This document shows, one piece after another, positions 7,342 through 14,331 of a stretch of DNA of 64,000 nucleotides. Every line of letters starts with the position of its first letter. The stretch's first letter is position 1. The DNA comes from Nonomuraea cavernae (GTDB taxonomy: Bacteria > Actinomycetota > Actinomycetes > Streptosporangiales > Streptosporangiaceae). Location of the stretch: assembly GCF_014646355.1 (NCBI RefSeq), contig NZ_BMNH01000037.1:1-64000 (forward strand), written 5' to 3'. The translations under genes were made by a program, and so were the position numbers. The notes beneath the pieces are model-generated. The model saw nothing but the letters and a program-made list of their open reading frames with translations, ran no database searches and was not told the DNA's origin.

Positions 7342-9684
7342 TCAAGACAGGCCGGCGACCCCGGTGATGCGATGCAGGGCGAAGCGGTGCACGGCGGCCC
7401 TCGTCTCGTCGTAGGCCGTCAGGTAGCCGCCCTCCATCCTGGCCGGCTCCAGGATGCGGGAGGTGGCGTTGCCCTGGGAGTCGAGGTAGCCGATCCACAC
7501 CCGCACGCCCTGCCTGATCGCGTCCTGCAGAGCCGAGATCGTGGCCGTCGCCGGGCCTCGCGGGACGCTGCCGCCTGGAGCCTCGACCGGCTCGCGCCGG
7601 GCCAGGTGGGCGGCGTCGCCGGCCCGCAGCGCCCGCACGGCCGCGGTCGCCACCTCGGGGTCGAGGCCGTTGGCGGAGGAGACCACCCGGGCGGCGGGCA
7701 GCGCCTCGACGCGCCTGCTGTCGAGCTGGGAGATGATCACGTCGCCGTCGATCGACTCGGCCACCGGCGCGTAGCCCATCGCGCGCAGCGAGTCGACCAG
7801 CGTGGCCCTGGGGGTGCGGGAGGCGATGACGGTCGGGGCCAGCCGGCGCAGCCGCAGCGCGGCCGAGCGGCGGTCGGCGGTGATCTGGTCGAGCAGGGCC
7901 GGGTCGTCGCAGCGTACGTAGGCGCTGGCGGTGCCGACCCGGATCCGGCCGTGCCGCCGGGCCACGTCGGTGACCAGGTAGGACAGCGCCTGCGGCACCG
8001 GAGTGGCGGAGTGGCGCTCCAGCATGGAGAGCAGCTCGTCGCCGCCCTGCCCGGCGTCGAGGGCGCGCCGGATGGAACCGTCGCTGAACCGGTAGACGGT
8101 CGCGGTGCCCTTGGACTCGACGTCGGCGGCCAGCGTCATCCAGCGGTTGAGCCCGCTGGTCAGCGGGCCCGGCGCGACGGCGGTGAGGTCGGCCTGGAGC
8201 AGCACGTGGTCGACGGGCTCGGGCAGCAGCGGCGCGAGCGCGGCGGCGGCGTCGTCGCCGGCGAGCAGCGCCCGCGCGTGACCGGACAGCACGCCGAGCC
8301 CGGTGAAGCCGAGCTGCTCGGCCTCGCGCAGCGCGAACTCGGTGAGCTGCTCGCGCAGCGGGCCGCGGCGGCGTGGCCGCTCCCAGGCCAACCGGTCGAG
8401 CACGGAGTCGCGGGTCGGTGCGAGGCCGGGGGCCGAGGCGAGCACGCCCAGCGTCGCCGCGCGCACCGCGGGCATCGAGGACCTGCGCAGATCGGTGTGC
8501 AGGGCGTTGAGCGGGCGGTCGCGCTCGTCACGCTCGCCGACCAGCCCGGGGACGCGGTCCATGTGCAGCCAGGCGCGCGCCAGCGCCACCCACCGGTCGG
8601 CCGTCGCCCTGACCCGCCACAGGTCGTAGCCGTTGGTCGGCAGCCATTCGCCGTCGACGCCGCCGCCCGCGGCGACCAGCCCGGCCGCGTGGGCCACCTC
8701 CACGACCAGCGCCGCCGCCCAGTCGGGCAGGTCGAGCTCGGTCGCGGTGCGCTTCATGTCGCGCACGCCCAGCCCGCCGGTGCGCAGCACGCCCGGCGGC
8801 TCGACGCTCCACCGCTCGCACAGCTCCTCGACCGCCCGGACGAACGCGAACGCCTGCCCCGCCGCCGTCGCATCGGCCAGCCTGGGATCGCGTGTGGCGC
8901 CCTCCAGCGCGGGAGGCACGGGCAGCAGGTCGCGGTGCACCCGGCCCTGACGCAGGTGCAGGCCGACCTCGCGGGGCAGCGCCACGCTCTCCTCACCCGT
9001 GGCCGCCAGCAGCCCGCGGGCCAGCAACTGCTCGATCGGCGAACGGGCGGAGCCGAGACGCACCTCGCGCCGGGCGTTGGGCACCCGGCCCGTCGGCGGC
9101 CCCCAGGCGAGCTGGTCGAGCGCCGCCCGGGCCTCGTCGGACACCTCGGCGATCAGCCGGCCAGGCTCGGCCAGGGCCGCGGCCAGGCGTTCCCTGCCGG
9201 TGCCCGGAGTGCCGGGCGCGATCTCGTCGGCCATCTCGTCGAGCTGCTCGGGCGGGTGGTGCCGGAACACCTCGGCGGCGGGCGGCCCGAGCCCGGCGGG
9301 GTCGTCGAGCGCCTTGCGGACACCGGGGGCCAGGTCCAGCCCGTCGTCGGGGCCGTACACGAGCGCCAGGTCACGCAGCCGGTCGAGCGCGACCGACAGA
9401 GCGGGCTCCGGCTCTGCGCCGGTGAGCGCGCGGCCGAGCAGGCCGGCCAGCCCGGACCTGGTCATGGGCTCGGTTCGTACGGCCAGCGTCTCGACGACGG
9501 CCAGCGTGAAGCGGTCGAGCCGGTCGAGCACCCTGGCGATCGCAGAAGGACTGCCCGCCCGTGAGGCGAGGCCCTCAAGGTGGGCGGGCACCGGGGTGAT
9601 CAGCTCAGGACGCGCGGAGACGAGCGCCCGCAGCTGCTCGTCGGTGCGCCCCCTGATCCACTCCGTGAACTCCATCGTTGCCAT
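7342..9684 (-). CDS. Helicase-associated domain protein (XPB partner, Rv0862c-like) with WYL-like tail
   Basis: A 780-residue protein with no helicase motor motifs. It matches in length and layout the actinobacterial protein encoded beside xpb (Mtb Rv0862c), annotated as carrying an XPB/Ssl2-like helicase-associated domain. The N-terminal third is helical and winged-helix-like (LDRFTLAVVETLAVRTEPMTRSGLAGLLG region). The last 70 residues read VWIGYLDSQGNATSR, then LEPARM, YLTAYDE and FALHRITGV, which is the pattern of a WYL ligand-sensing domain. Role is inferred: a DNA- or nucleotide-responsive accessory factor. Start ATG with GGGAGGG 7 nt upstream. Confidence 0.82.
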   Translation of the reverse strand: MATMEFTEWIRGRTDEQLRALVSARPELITPVPAHLEGLASRAGSPSAIARVLDRLDRFTLAVVETLAVRTEPMTRSGLAGLLGRALTGAEPEPALSVALDRLRDLALVYGPDDGLDLAPGVRKALDDPAGLGPPAAEVFRHHPPEQLDEMADEIAPGTPGTGRERLAAALAEPGRLIAEVSDEARAALDQLAWGPPTGRVPNARREVRLGSARSPIEQLLARGLLAATGEESVALPREVGLHLRQGRVHRDLLPVPPALEGATRDPRLADATAAGQAFAFVRAVEELCERWSVEPPGVLRTGGLGVRDMKRTATELDLPDWAAALVVEVAHAAGLVAAGGGVDGEWLPTNGYDLWRVRATADRWVALARAWLHMDRVPGLVGERDERDRPLNALHTDLRRSSMPAVRAATLGVLASAPGLAPTRDSVLDRLAWERPRRRGPLREQLTEFALREAEQLGFTGLGVLSGHARALLAGDDAAAALAPLLPEPVDHVLLQADLTAVAPGPLTSGLNRWMTLAADVESKGTATVYRFSDGSIRRALDAGQGGDELLSMLERHSATPVPQALSYLVTDVARRHGRIRVGTASAYVRCDDPALLDQITADRRSAALRLRRLAPTVIASRTPRATLVDSLRAMGYAPVAESIDGDVIISQLDSRRVEALPAARVVSSANGLDPEVATAAVRALRAGDAAHLARREPVEAPGGSVPRGPATATISALQDAIRQGVRVWIGYLDSQGNATSRILEPARMEGGYLTAYDETRAAVHRFALHRITGVAGLS

Positions 9685-9830
9685 GGTATGTCCCTCCCGA
9701 TCGAGGCAGCATGGCTCACGCGATCGAGCGAGCGGACCGGTCGTGCTCGTCCTGTTGAGCTGGGGCTGGGCGGTGCGCGATCGGCTGATCGGGCTCGGCG
9801 TGCCCGGGCCGGCCTACCGCCTGCCCGGCG

Positions 9831-10514
9831 TCAGCCGACCGGAGCCGGGCTGGGCAGCAGGCCGACCGCCAGCCGTACCCACGCGTCGACGAACTGGTCC
9901 TTCTCGGTGCGGCCGGGAGACTCGCCGACGGTCTCCTGGAAGAGCCGGTAGTGCACGACCGAGCCGCCCAGCACGGCGGAGATGCCGTTCCAGTCGATCT
10001 CGGCGTCGCGATATTCGGGCTGGGCGCGGAACCAGGTGGTGATGGCGTCGAACATGGGCTGCAGCAGCCCCTCGCGCACGATCGTGACCAGCTCGGGGAA
10101 CTGGCTCAGGTCGCGGAAGAACACCCTGGTCAGCTCGGACTCCTCGCGCACCTTGGCCAGCCCGGCGCGGCACACGCGCGAAAGCCGCGCCTCCAGGTCG
10201 GTGGAGGTCTCCATGTCGCCCAGCTCGGCCAGGCTCTCGGCCACCTGGATGCGGGTGCGCGCGGCGTGCTCGTTGATCACCGCGGCGAGCACCTCGTACT
10301 TCGACTTGAAGTGCCGGTAGAGCCCGCCCGCGCCGGGAGAGAGCCCGGCCGCGGCCTCGATCTCGGCCACGGACGTCGCGGAGTAGCCTCGCTCGGCGAA
10401 CAGCCGCAGCGCCTCGTCGATGATGCGCTCGCGGGTGGTCATGGTCGTGCCGGTCCTGGTCGGCACGTTGCGAGCCCTCTCGGACCGAGCTCCTGCGCCT
10501 GACGATCTGGTCAT
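9831..10514 (-). CDS. TetR family transcriptional regulator
   Basis: A 227-residue regulator. The N-terminal helix-turn-helix is clear: RERIIDEALRLFAERGYSA, then TSVAEIEAAAGLSPGAGGLYRHF. The remaining helical ligand domain is typical in length. Start is uncertain: the chosen ATG has AGGA just upstream, while a second ATG 72 nt downstream begins directly at MTTRERI and gives the usual family N-terminus. It is upstream of, and on the same strand as, the helicase-associated and acyl-CoA ligase genes, and divergent from the HAD hydrolase. The ligase or the HAD gene are plausible targets, but no operator was identified with confidence. Confidence 0.88.
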   Translation of the reverse strand: MTRSSGAGARSERARNVPTRTGTTMTTRERIIDEALRLFAERGYSATSVAEIEAAAGLSPGAGGLYRHFKSKYEVLAAVINEHAARTRIQVAESLAELGDMETSTDLEARLSRVCRAGLAKVREESELTRVFFRDLSQFPELVTIVREGLLQPMFDAITTWFRAQPEYRDAEIDWNGISAVLGGSVVHYRLFQETVGESPGRTEKDQFVDAWVRLAVGLLPSPAPVG

Positions 10515-10706
10515 GTCCTGCGTGACACCTCCGTTAGGAGCGTAGTCGTCGTGGCACGGTGCGCTGGTTCGCCCCTGCCGCGACCGTGCCGACGGGCGAC
10601 CAGACCGGCGCGGCTCCCGATAAGTAATTCCTTTCTGCCCATTCCGAACGGTCCCACAACAAGCGCCGTTACGCGTGACTCCCGGAGGTTTGGCATCCTG
10701 CGATCT

Positions 10707-11327
10707 GTGATGACTTCGGTGGGTTTCGATCTGGACATGACATTGGCGGACACGCGATCGGGCATCGCCGCGGTCTACGACGAGGTCGCGGCCCGGCTGG
10801 GCGTGCCCATCGACAGCAAGGCGATCATCACCAGGCTCGGGCCGCCGCTGGAACACGAGTTGGCCAACTGGCTGCCGGCCGAGGCGATCCCGGCCGCGGC
10901 CACCCTGTTCAGGGAGATCTATCCGGAGGTGGCCGTGCCGGCGCACACCGCCATGGCGGGAGCGCGCGAAGCCATCGAGTTCGTACGCGCCGGGGGCGGC
11001 AAGGTCATCGTCGTGACCGGCAAGAACCTCAGAGACGCGACCAGCACGGTCATGACGCTCGGTTTCGAGGTCGACGAGGTCGTCGGTTCGGTCTTCGGAG
11101 CCGCGAAAGGCTCGGCACTCGCGCGCTTCGGCGCCGCCGCCTATGTTGGTGACCATGTCGCGGACATCGAGGCGGCGCGGGCCGGGGGCGCGGTCAGCGT
11201 CACGGTCGCGACCGGCCCGTACACGGTGGAGGAACTACGTGCTCACGGAACGGATGTGGCACTGACCGACCTGACCCAATTCGCCAGTTGGTTCGCGGGC
11301 TGGCGGTCTCCGCACGAAGTCGGGTAA
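10707..11327 (+). CDS. HAD superfamily hydrolase (phosphoglycolate-phosphatase-like)
   Basis: A 206-residue phosphohydrolase. Motif I FDLDMTLADT carries the nucleophilic Asp and the acid/base Asp; motif II is VVTGK; the motif III lysine is in AAKGSAL; motif IV YVGDHVADIEAA holds the Mg-binding acids. The helical cap after motif I fits subclass C1 (Gph/PGP-like). Substrate unknown, likely a small phosphorylated metabolite. No ribosome site is seen: CATCCT lies 7 nt before the GTG, suggesting leaderless translation (an ATG follows immediately). The stop codon is embedded in a terminator hairpin. It lies upstream of cspB, as part of a conserved actinobacterial neighbourhood. Confidence 0.85.
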   Translation: MMTSVGFDLDMTLADTRSGIAAVYDEVAARLGVPIDSKAIITRLGPPLEHELANWLPAEAIPAAATLFREIYPEVAVPAHTAMAGAREAIEFVRAGGGKVIVVTGKNLRDATSTVMTLGFEVDEVVGSVFGAAKGSALARFGAAAYVGDHVADIEAARAGGAVSVTVATGPYTVEELRAHGTDVALTDLTQFASWFAGWRSPHEVG

Positions 11328-11344
11328 TTGTCCGTCAATTACCC
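11320..11344 (+). terminator. Hairpin terminator at the end of the HAD gene
   Basis: Perfect 10-bp inverted repeat CGGGTAATTG/CAATTACCCG with a 5-nt loop; the TAA stop codon is inside the left arm. The AT-rich stem is unusual here. Confidence 0.7.
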
Positions 11345-11418
11345 GGTCGCCCTGGAGCGCTGCGGGGCATAACCTACATCCATTCATCCTTTTCGACTGT
11401 TTGAACGAGGTCCCTCCT

Positions 11419-11814
11419 GTGCCGAGTGGCAAGGTCAAGTGGTACGACGCCGACAAGGGGTTCGGCTTCCTCACCCGTGACGACGGCGGTGAGGTTTTCG
11501 TGCATTCCTCCGCGCTGCCTGCCGGTGCCGGGCCACTCAAGCCTGGCCAGAAGGTCGAGTTCGGCGTGGCGGAGGGCCGGCGCGGCCAGCAGGCCCTCTC
11601 GGTCAGGATCCTCGAGCAGCCGCCGACGCTGGCCAAGGCGAAGCCCAAGGGCAAGCGCAAGAAGCCGGACGAGATGGTCGTCATCGTCGAGGACCTGATC
11701 AAGCTCCTCGACGGGGTCTCGACGTCCTACCAGCGGGGCAAGCAGCCCGACCCCGTCCACGCCAAGAAGATCGCGCAGGTGCTGCGGGCCGTCGCCGACG
11801 ACCTCGACGCCTAG
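11419..11814 (+). CDS. cspB: Cold-shock protein CspB with C-terminal extension
   Basis: A 131-residue protein: a classical 65-residue cold-shock domain (GKVKWYDADKGFGFLTRDDG contains RNP1; VFVHSS is RNP2), followed by a basic linker (KAKPKGKRKK) and a helical C-terminal domain of about 55 residues. Ordinary Csp proteins lack the extension; Mtb CspB (Rv0871) has the same arrangement. It binds single-stranded RNA/DNA and acts as an RNA chaperone. GTG start with a GAGG ribosome site 8 nt upstream. Its stop codon overlaps the stop codon of the convergent MFS gene inside a 12-bp palindrome. Confidence 0.93.
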   Translation: MPSGKVKWYDADKGFGFLTRDDGGEVFVHSSALPAGAGPLKPGQKVEFGVAEGRRGQQALSVRILEQPPTLAKAKPKGKRKKPDEMVVIVEDLIKLLDGVSTSYQRGKQPDPVHAKKIAQVLRAVADDLDA

Positions 11815-11818
11815 GCGT
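11807..11818. repeat. Palindrome containing overlapping convergent stop codons
   Basis: ACGCCTAGGCGT is a perfect 12-bp palindrome. Its central CTAG supplies the TAG stop for cspB on one strand and for the MFS gene on the other, so both proteins end in Ala (GCC) followed by TAG. Confidence 0.9.
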
Positions 11819-13328
11819 TGGGGTTGGTCAGCGGCTTGGTGGGGTCCATGGTGTCACCGCGGTTGTCCGGCAGGCCGGCGTGCCTGCCGGACAGGTCGGC
11901 GTGGTGGCGCCGGTTGGCCGCGCGGATGCGCTGACGCCGGCGGACGATCAGCCAGGCGAGCGCCGCGGTCAGCGCCACGGCCAGCGTGACCAGCCCGGCC
12001 ACGCTGTTCTGGGCGAGCGACAGCACCAGCCCGACCAGCCCGCCGAACACCCAGGCCAGCTGCAGCAGCGCCTCGACCACGCCGAAGGTGGACGAGCGCA
12101 CCTCCTCGCCGATCTCGCGCTGCACGATCGCGTCGAGCGCCAGCTTGCCCAGCTCCTGGGCGAACGCGGTGACGACCGAGATCAGCACCGCCGTCCACAG
12201 GCCGAAGAACACGGCGGTCGCGATCGTCGTCAGACCGGTGAAGGTCAGCGTGAGCAGCACGATCAGCTGCGGCGAGTGGTTGCGCGTCCAGTTGGCGACC
12301 ACCGCGCCGACCAGGCCGCCCAGCCCGGCGGCCGCCGCGAGCAGCGCGATCGTCCTGGGCACGTCGAAGAACGGGTCGGGCGGAGCCAGCCACGGCACCC
12401 CCTTGTCCTGCACCAGGAACAACAGGAAGAACAGCAGAAAACCGGAGAACAGCCGGATCGCCACGTTGGCCCAGACCGCCTCGGCGACCGTGGGGCCCAC
12501 GTTGAGCAGGGTGCGCCAGCGCGGCGGCCGGCCCTCCTCGGCCTCCTCCTCCAGGTCGGGCGAGTCGACGTGCCGCGGCAGGCGTACGGCGAAGACCCCG
12601 ACCAGGAGGAACACGACCATCGCGATGCGCAACAGCGTGGCGCTGCCCAGCCAGGCGGCCAGGCCCGCCCCCACGGGCACCAGCACCCCGGCCGAGACGA
12701 GCGAGAACAGCGCGACCCGCGCGTTGGCGGAGACCAGCGTGATGTCGGCGGGCAGGACACTCGGCATGATCGCCGCGCGTGACACGTTGTACGCCTTGGA
12801 CAGCACCAGCACGCCCAGCGCCCCGGCGAACAGCGTCACCAGGTCGCCCGGCCCCACGGCGGCGGCCATCGCGAAGCAGAGCAGGCCCCGGCCGAACAGC
12901 GTGCCGGCCATGACGTAGCGGCGGCCGGACCGGAACCGGTCGAGGATCGGCCCCACGAACGGCGCCAGCAGCGCGAACGGCAGCATCGTGATGACCAGGT
13001 AGAGCGCGACGGGGCCGCGGGCCTCGCCCACGGGCAACCCGAAGAAGACGGTGCTCGCGAGCGCGACCGTGACCAGCGCGTCGCCCGCGCTGTGGCCGGC
13101 GGTGAGCTCGATCAGCCGGCCGAGGCCGGTGCGGTCGGCGCCGTTGGCGTGGGTCAGCCGGCGGGCGGCCCTGCCGACATTGCGGGCGCCCCTGGCGGTG
13201 GCCTGACCTGCGCGCACGCCGCCGCCGACGGTGGCCCGGCCGGCGCGGACGGTCGCGCGACCGGCATCGGCGACGCCGCGGCCGAGGCGTCGCGAGATGT
13301 CGCGCGTCTTGTCCCACCCACCCTCCAC
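11811..13328 (-). CDS. MFS transporter (Rv0876c-like)
   Basis: A 505-residue 12-helix major facilitator protein. Residues 1-65 form a basic, Ala/Gly/Arg-rich cytosolic segment with internal AGRATV-type repeats; membrane helices begin near 75 (LVTVALASTVFFGLPVG). The interhelix loop FVGPILDRFRSGRRYVMAG fits the MFS loop 2-3 signature. A central acidic loop (DLEEEAEEGRPPRW) separates the halves. Substrate unknown; homologues beside cspB and DUF3027 are conserved in actinobacteria. The GTG start has no ribosome site, but TAAGAC stands 8 nt upstream, suggesting leaderless translation. It is divergent from the DUF3027 gene. Confidence 0.88.
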   Translation of the reverse strand: MEGGWDKTRDISRRLGRGVADAGRATVRAGRATVGGGVRAGQATARGARNVGRAARRLTHANGADRTGLGRLIELTAGHSAGDALVTVALASTVFFGLPVGEARGPVALYLVITMLPFALLAPFVGPILDRFRSGRRYVMAGTLFGRGLLCFAMAAAVGPGDLVTLFAGALGVLVLSKAYNVSRAAIMPSVLPADITLVSANARVALFSLVSAGVLVPVGAGLAAWLGSATLLRIAMVVFLLVGVFAVRLPRHVDSPDLEEEAEEGRPPRWRTLLNVGPTVAEAVWANVAIRLFSGFLLFFLLFLVQDKGVPWLAPPDPFFDVPRTIALLAAAAGLGGLVGAVVANWTRNHSPQLIVLLTLTFTGLTTIATAVFFGLWTAVLISVVTAFAQELGKLALDAIVQREIGEEVRSSTFGVVEALLQLAWVFGGLVGLVLSLAQNSVAGLVTLAVALTAALAWLIVRRRQRIRAANRRHHADLSGRHAGLPDNRGDTMDPTKPLTNPNA

Positions 13329-13419
13329 GCATACAAGTCTTACCCGATCGGAGATCGGACTCGGCGCCGGATGGGCACTGTGGGTGTCGGCGGGTCCGGG
13401 CATGGGTGAGAATGAAAGT

Positions 13420-13458
13420 GTGAGCGAACAGCACCTTTCGGCGGAGGCGGCCCGATGA
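13420..13458 (+). CDS. Putative 12-residue leader peptide before DUF3027
   Basis: GTG starts a 12-codon frame (VSEQHLSAEAAR) whose TGA overlaps the DUF3027 ATG as ATGA. A GAGAAT hexamer ends 6 nt before the GTG, the spacing seen for leaderless starts elsewhere in this window. If real, ribosomes finishing the peptide would be positioned to reinitiate at DUF3027. Too short for statistical support; judged from geometry only. Confidence 0.35.
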   Translation: MSEQHLSAEAAR

Positions 13459-14255
13459 GCCGGACCAGGACACGTGTCTCCGTCCCCGACCAGGCCTGTG
13501 TCGCCGCGGTCGACCTGGCGCGTGCCGCGGCCGAGGAGTTGGCGCGGCCGGGTGAGCCGGGTGAGCATCTCGGCTACGAGGCCGAGGGCGACCGCATCGT
13601 CACCCACTACTTCGCCTGCCTCGACCGCGCCTACCGCGGCTGGCGGTGGGCGGTGACCGTGACCCGCGCCTCGCGCGCCAAGAAGGTCACGGTCAGCGAG
13701 GGCGTGTTGCTGCCCGGCCCCGGGGCGCTGCTGGCCCCCGAATGGCTGCCGTGGAGCGAGCGGCTGCGCCCCGGCGACCTCGGCGTGGGCGACCTGCTGC
13801 CGACCTCCGAGGACGACGACCGTCTCGTGCCCGGCTACACCGAGACCGACGACGACGTAGAGCACCAGATGGTTTTCGAGTACGGCCTGGGCCGGGCACG
13901 TGTGCTCTCGGCCATCGGCAGGGAGCGGGCTGCCAGGCGCTGGCACTCCGGCGAGCACGGGCCGCACACTCCGATCGCACACGCCGCTCCCGCGCAGTGC
14001 TCCACCTGCGGCTTCTACTGGCTGCTGGCCGGCGAGCTCCGGCTGTCGTTCGGGGTCTGCACCAATGAGTACGCCCCCGACGACGGCAAGGTGGTGGCCG
14101 CCGACCACGGCTGTGGCGCCCACTCGGAGGCCGCGGTCATGCCGCCGGCCGTCGAGCAGGCCACGCCGATCCTCGACGACCTGGGCTTCGACCTGATGGA
14201 GGTGGAGGCCGGCTCGGTCGACGAGACGGCCACCGAGGAGCTCGGCCACTCCTGA
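13455..14255 (+). CDS. DUF3027 domain protein
   Basis: A 266-residue soluble protein of an actinobacterium-restricted family. Hallmarks visible are the central WLPWSERLRPGDLGVGDLLP block (about residues 95-115), a Cys pair in AQCSTCGFYW (about 178) and a second CxxE...CGAH site (about 193-222) that could bind a metal. No enzymatic function is known. ATG start with GGAGG 7 nt upstream, and possibly coupled to the leader peptide described separately. It is divergent from the MFS gene and upstream of the sacsin-like gene, with a terminator in between. Confidence 0.88.
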   Translation: MSRTRTRVSVPDQACVAAVDLARAAAEELARPGEPGEHLGYEAEGDRIVTHYFACLDRAYRGWRWAVTVTRASRAKKVTVSEGVLLPGPGALLAPEWLPWSERLRPGDLGVGDLLPTSEDDDRLVPGYTETDDDVEHQMVFEYGLGRARVLSAIGRERAARRWHSGEHGPHTPIAHAAPAQCSTCGFYWLLAGELRLSFGVCTNEYAPDDGKVVAADHGCGAHSEAAVMPPAVEQATPILDDLGFDLMEVEAGSVDETATEELGHS

Positions 14256-14275
14256 TCCCGTTTCGTCAGGGAGTG
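14247..14275 (+). terminator. Hairpin terminator after DUF3027
   Basis: CACTCCTGA pairs with TCAGGGAGTG with one bulged G; the stop codon TGA forms part of the left arm. Loop of 10 nt. Confidence 0.6.
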
Positions 14276-14331
14276 TCGGTGCGGGCCGCTAGCCTACGGT
14301 GGCCCCCTACCCTCTATCAGGATCGTGATCG

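Noticed and set aside
6010..9564. Open plus-strand frame of more than 1100 codons antisense to the acyl-CoA ligase and helicase-associated genes
   Set aside because: Composition is His/Gly/Arg/Gln-rich without domain motifs. It is the mirror of real minus-strand genes with GC-rich third positions.
9700..9830. Small plus-strand frame between TetR and the helicase-associated gene
   Set aside because: It runs into the TetR gene, has no ribosome site or leaderless promoter, and its composition is frame-shadow-like.
11341..11418. Promoter for cspB (TAACCT/CATAAC region)
   Set aside because: No -35 at an acceptable distance could be found, so no promoter feature was recorded.
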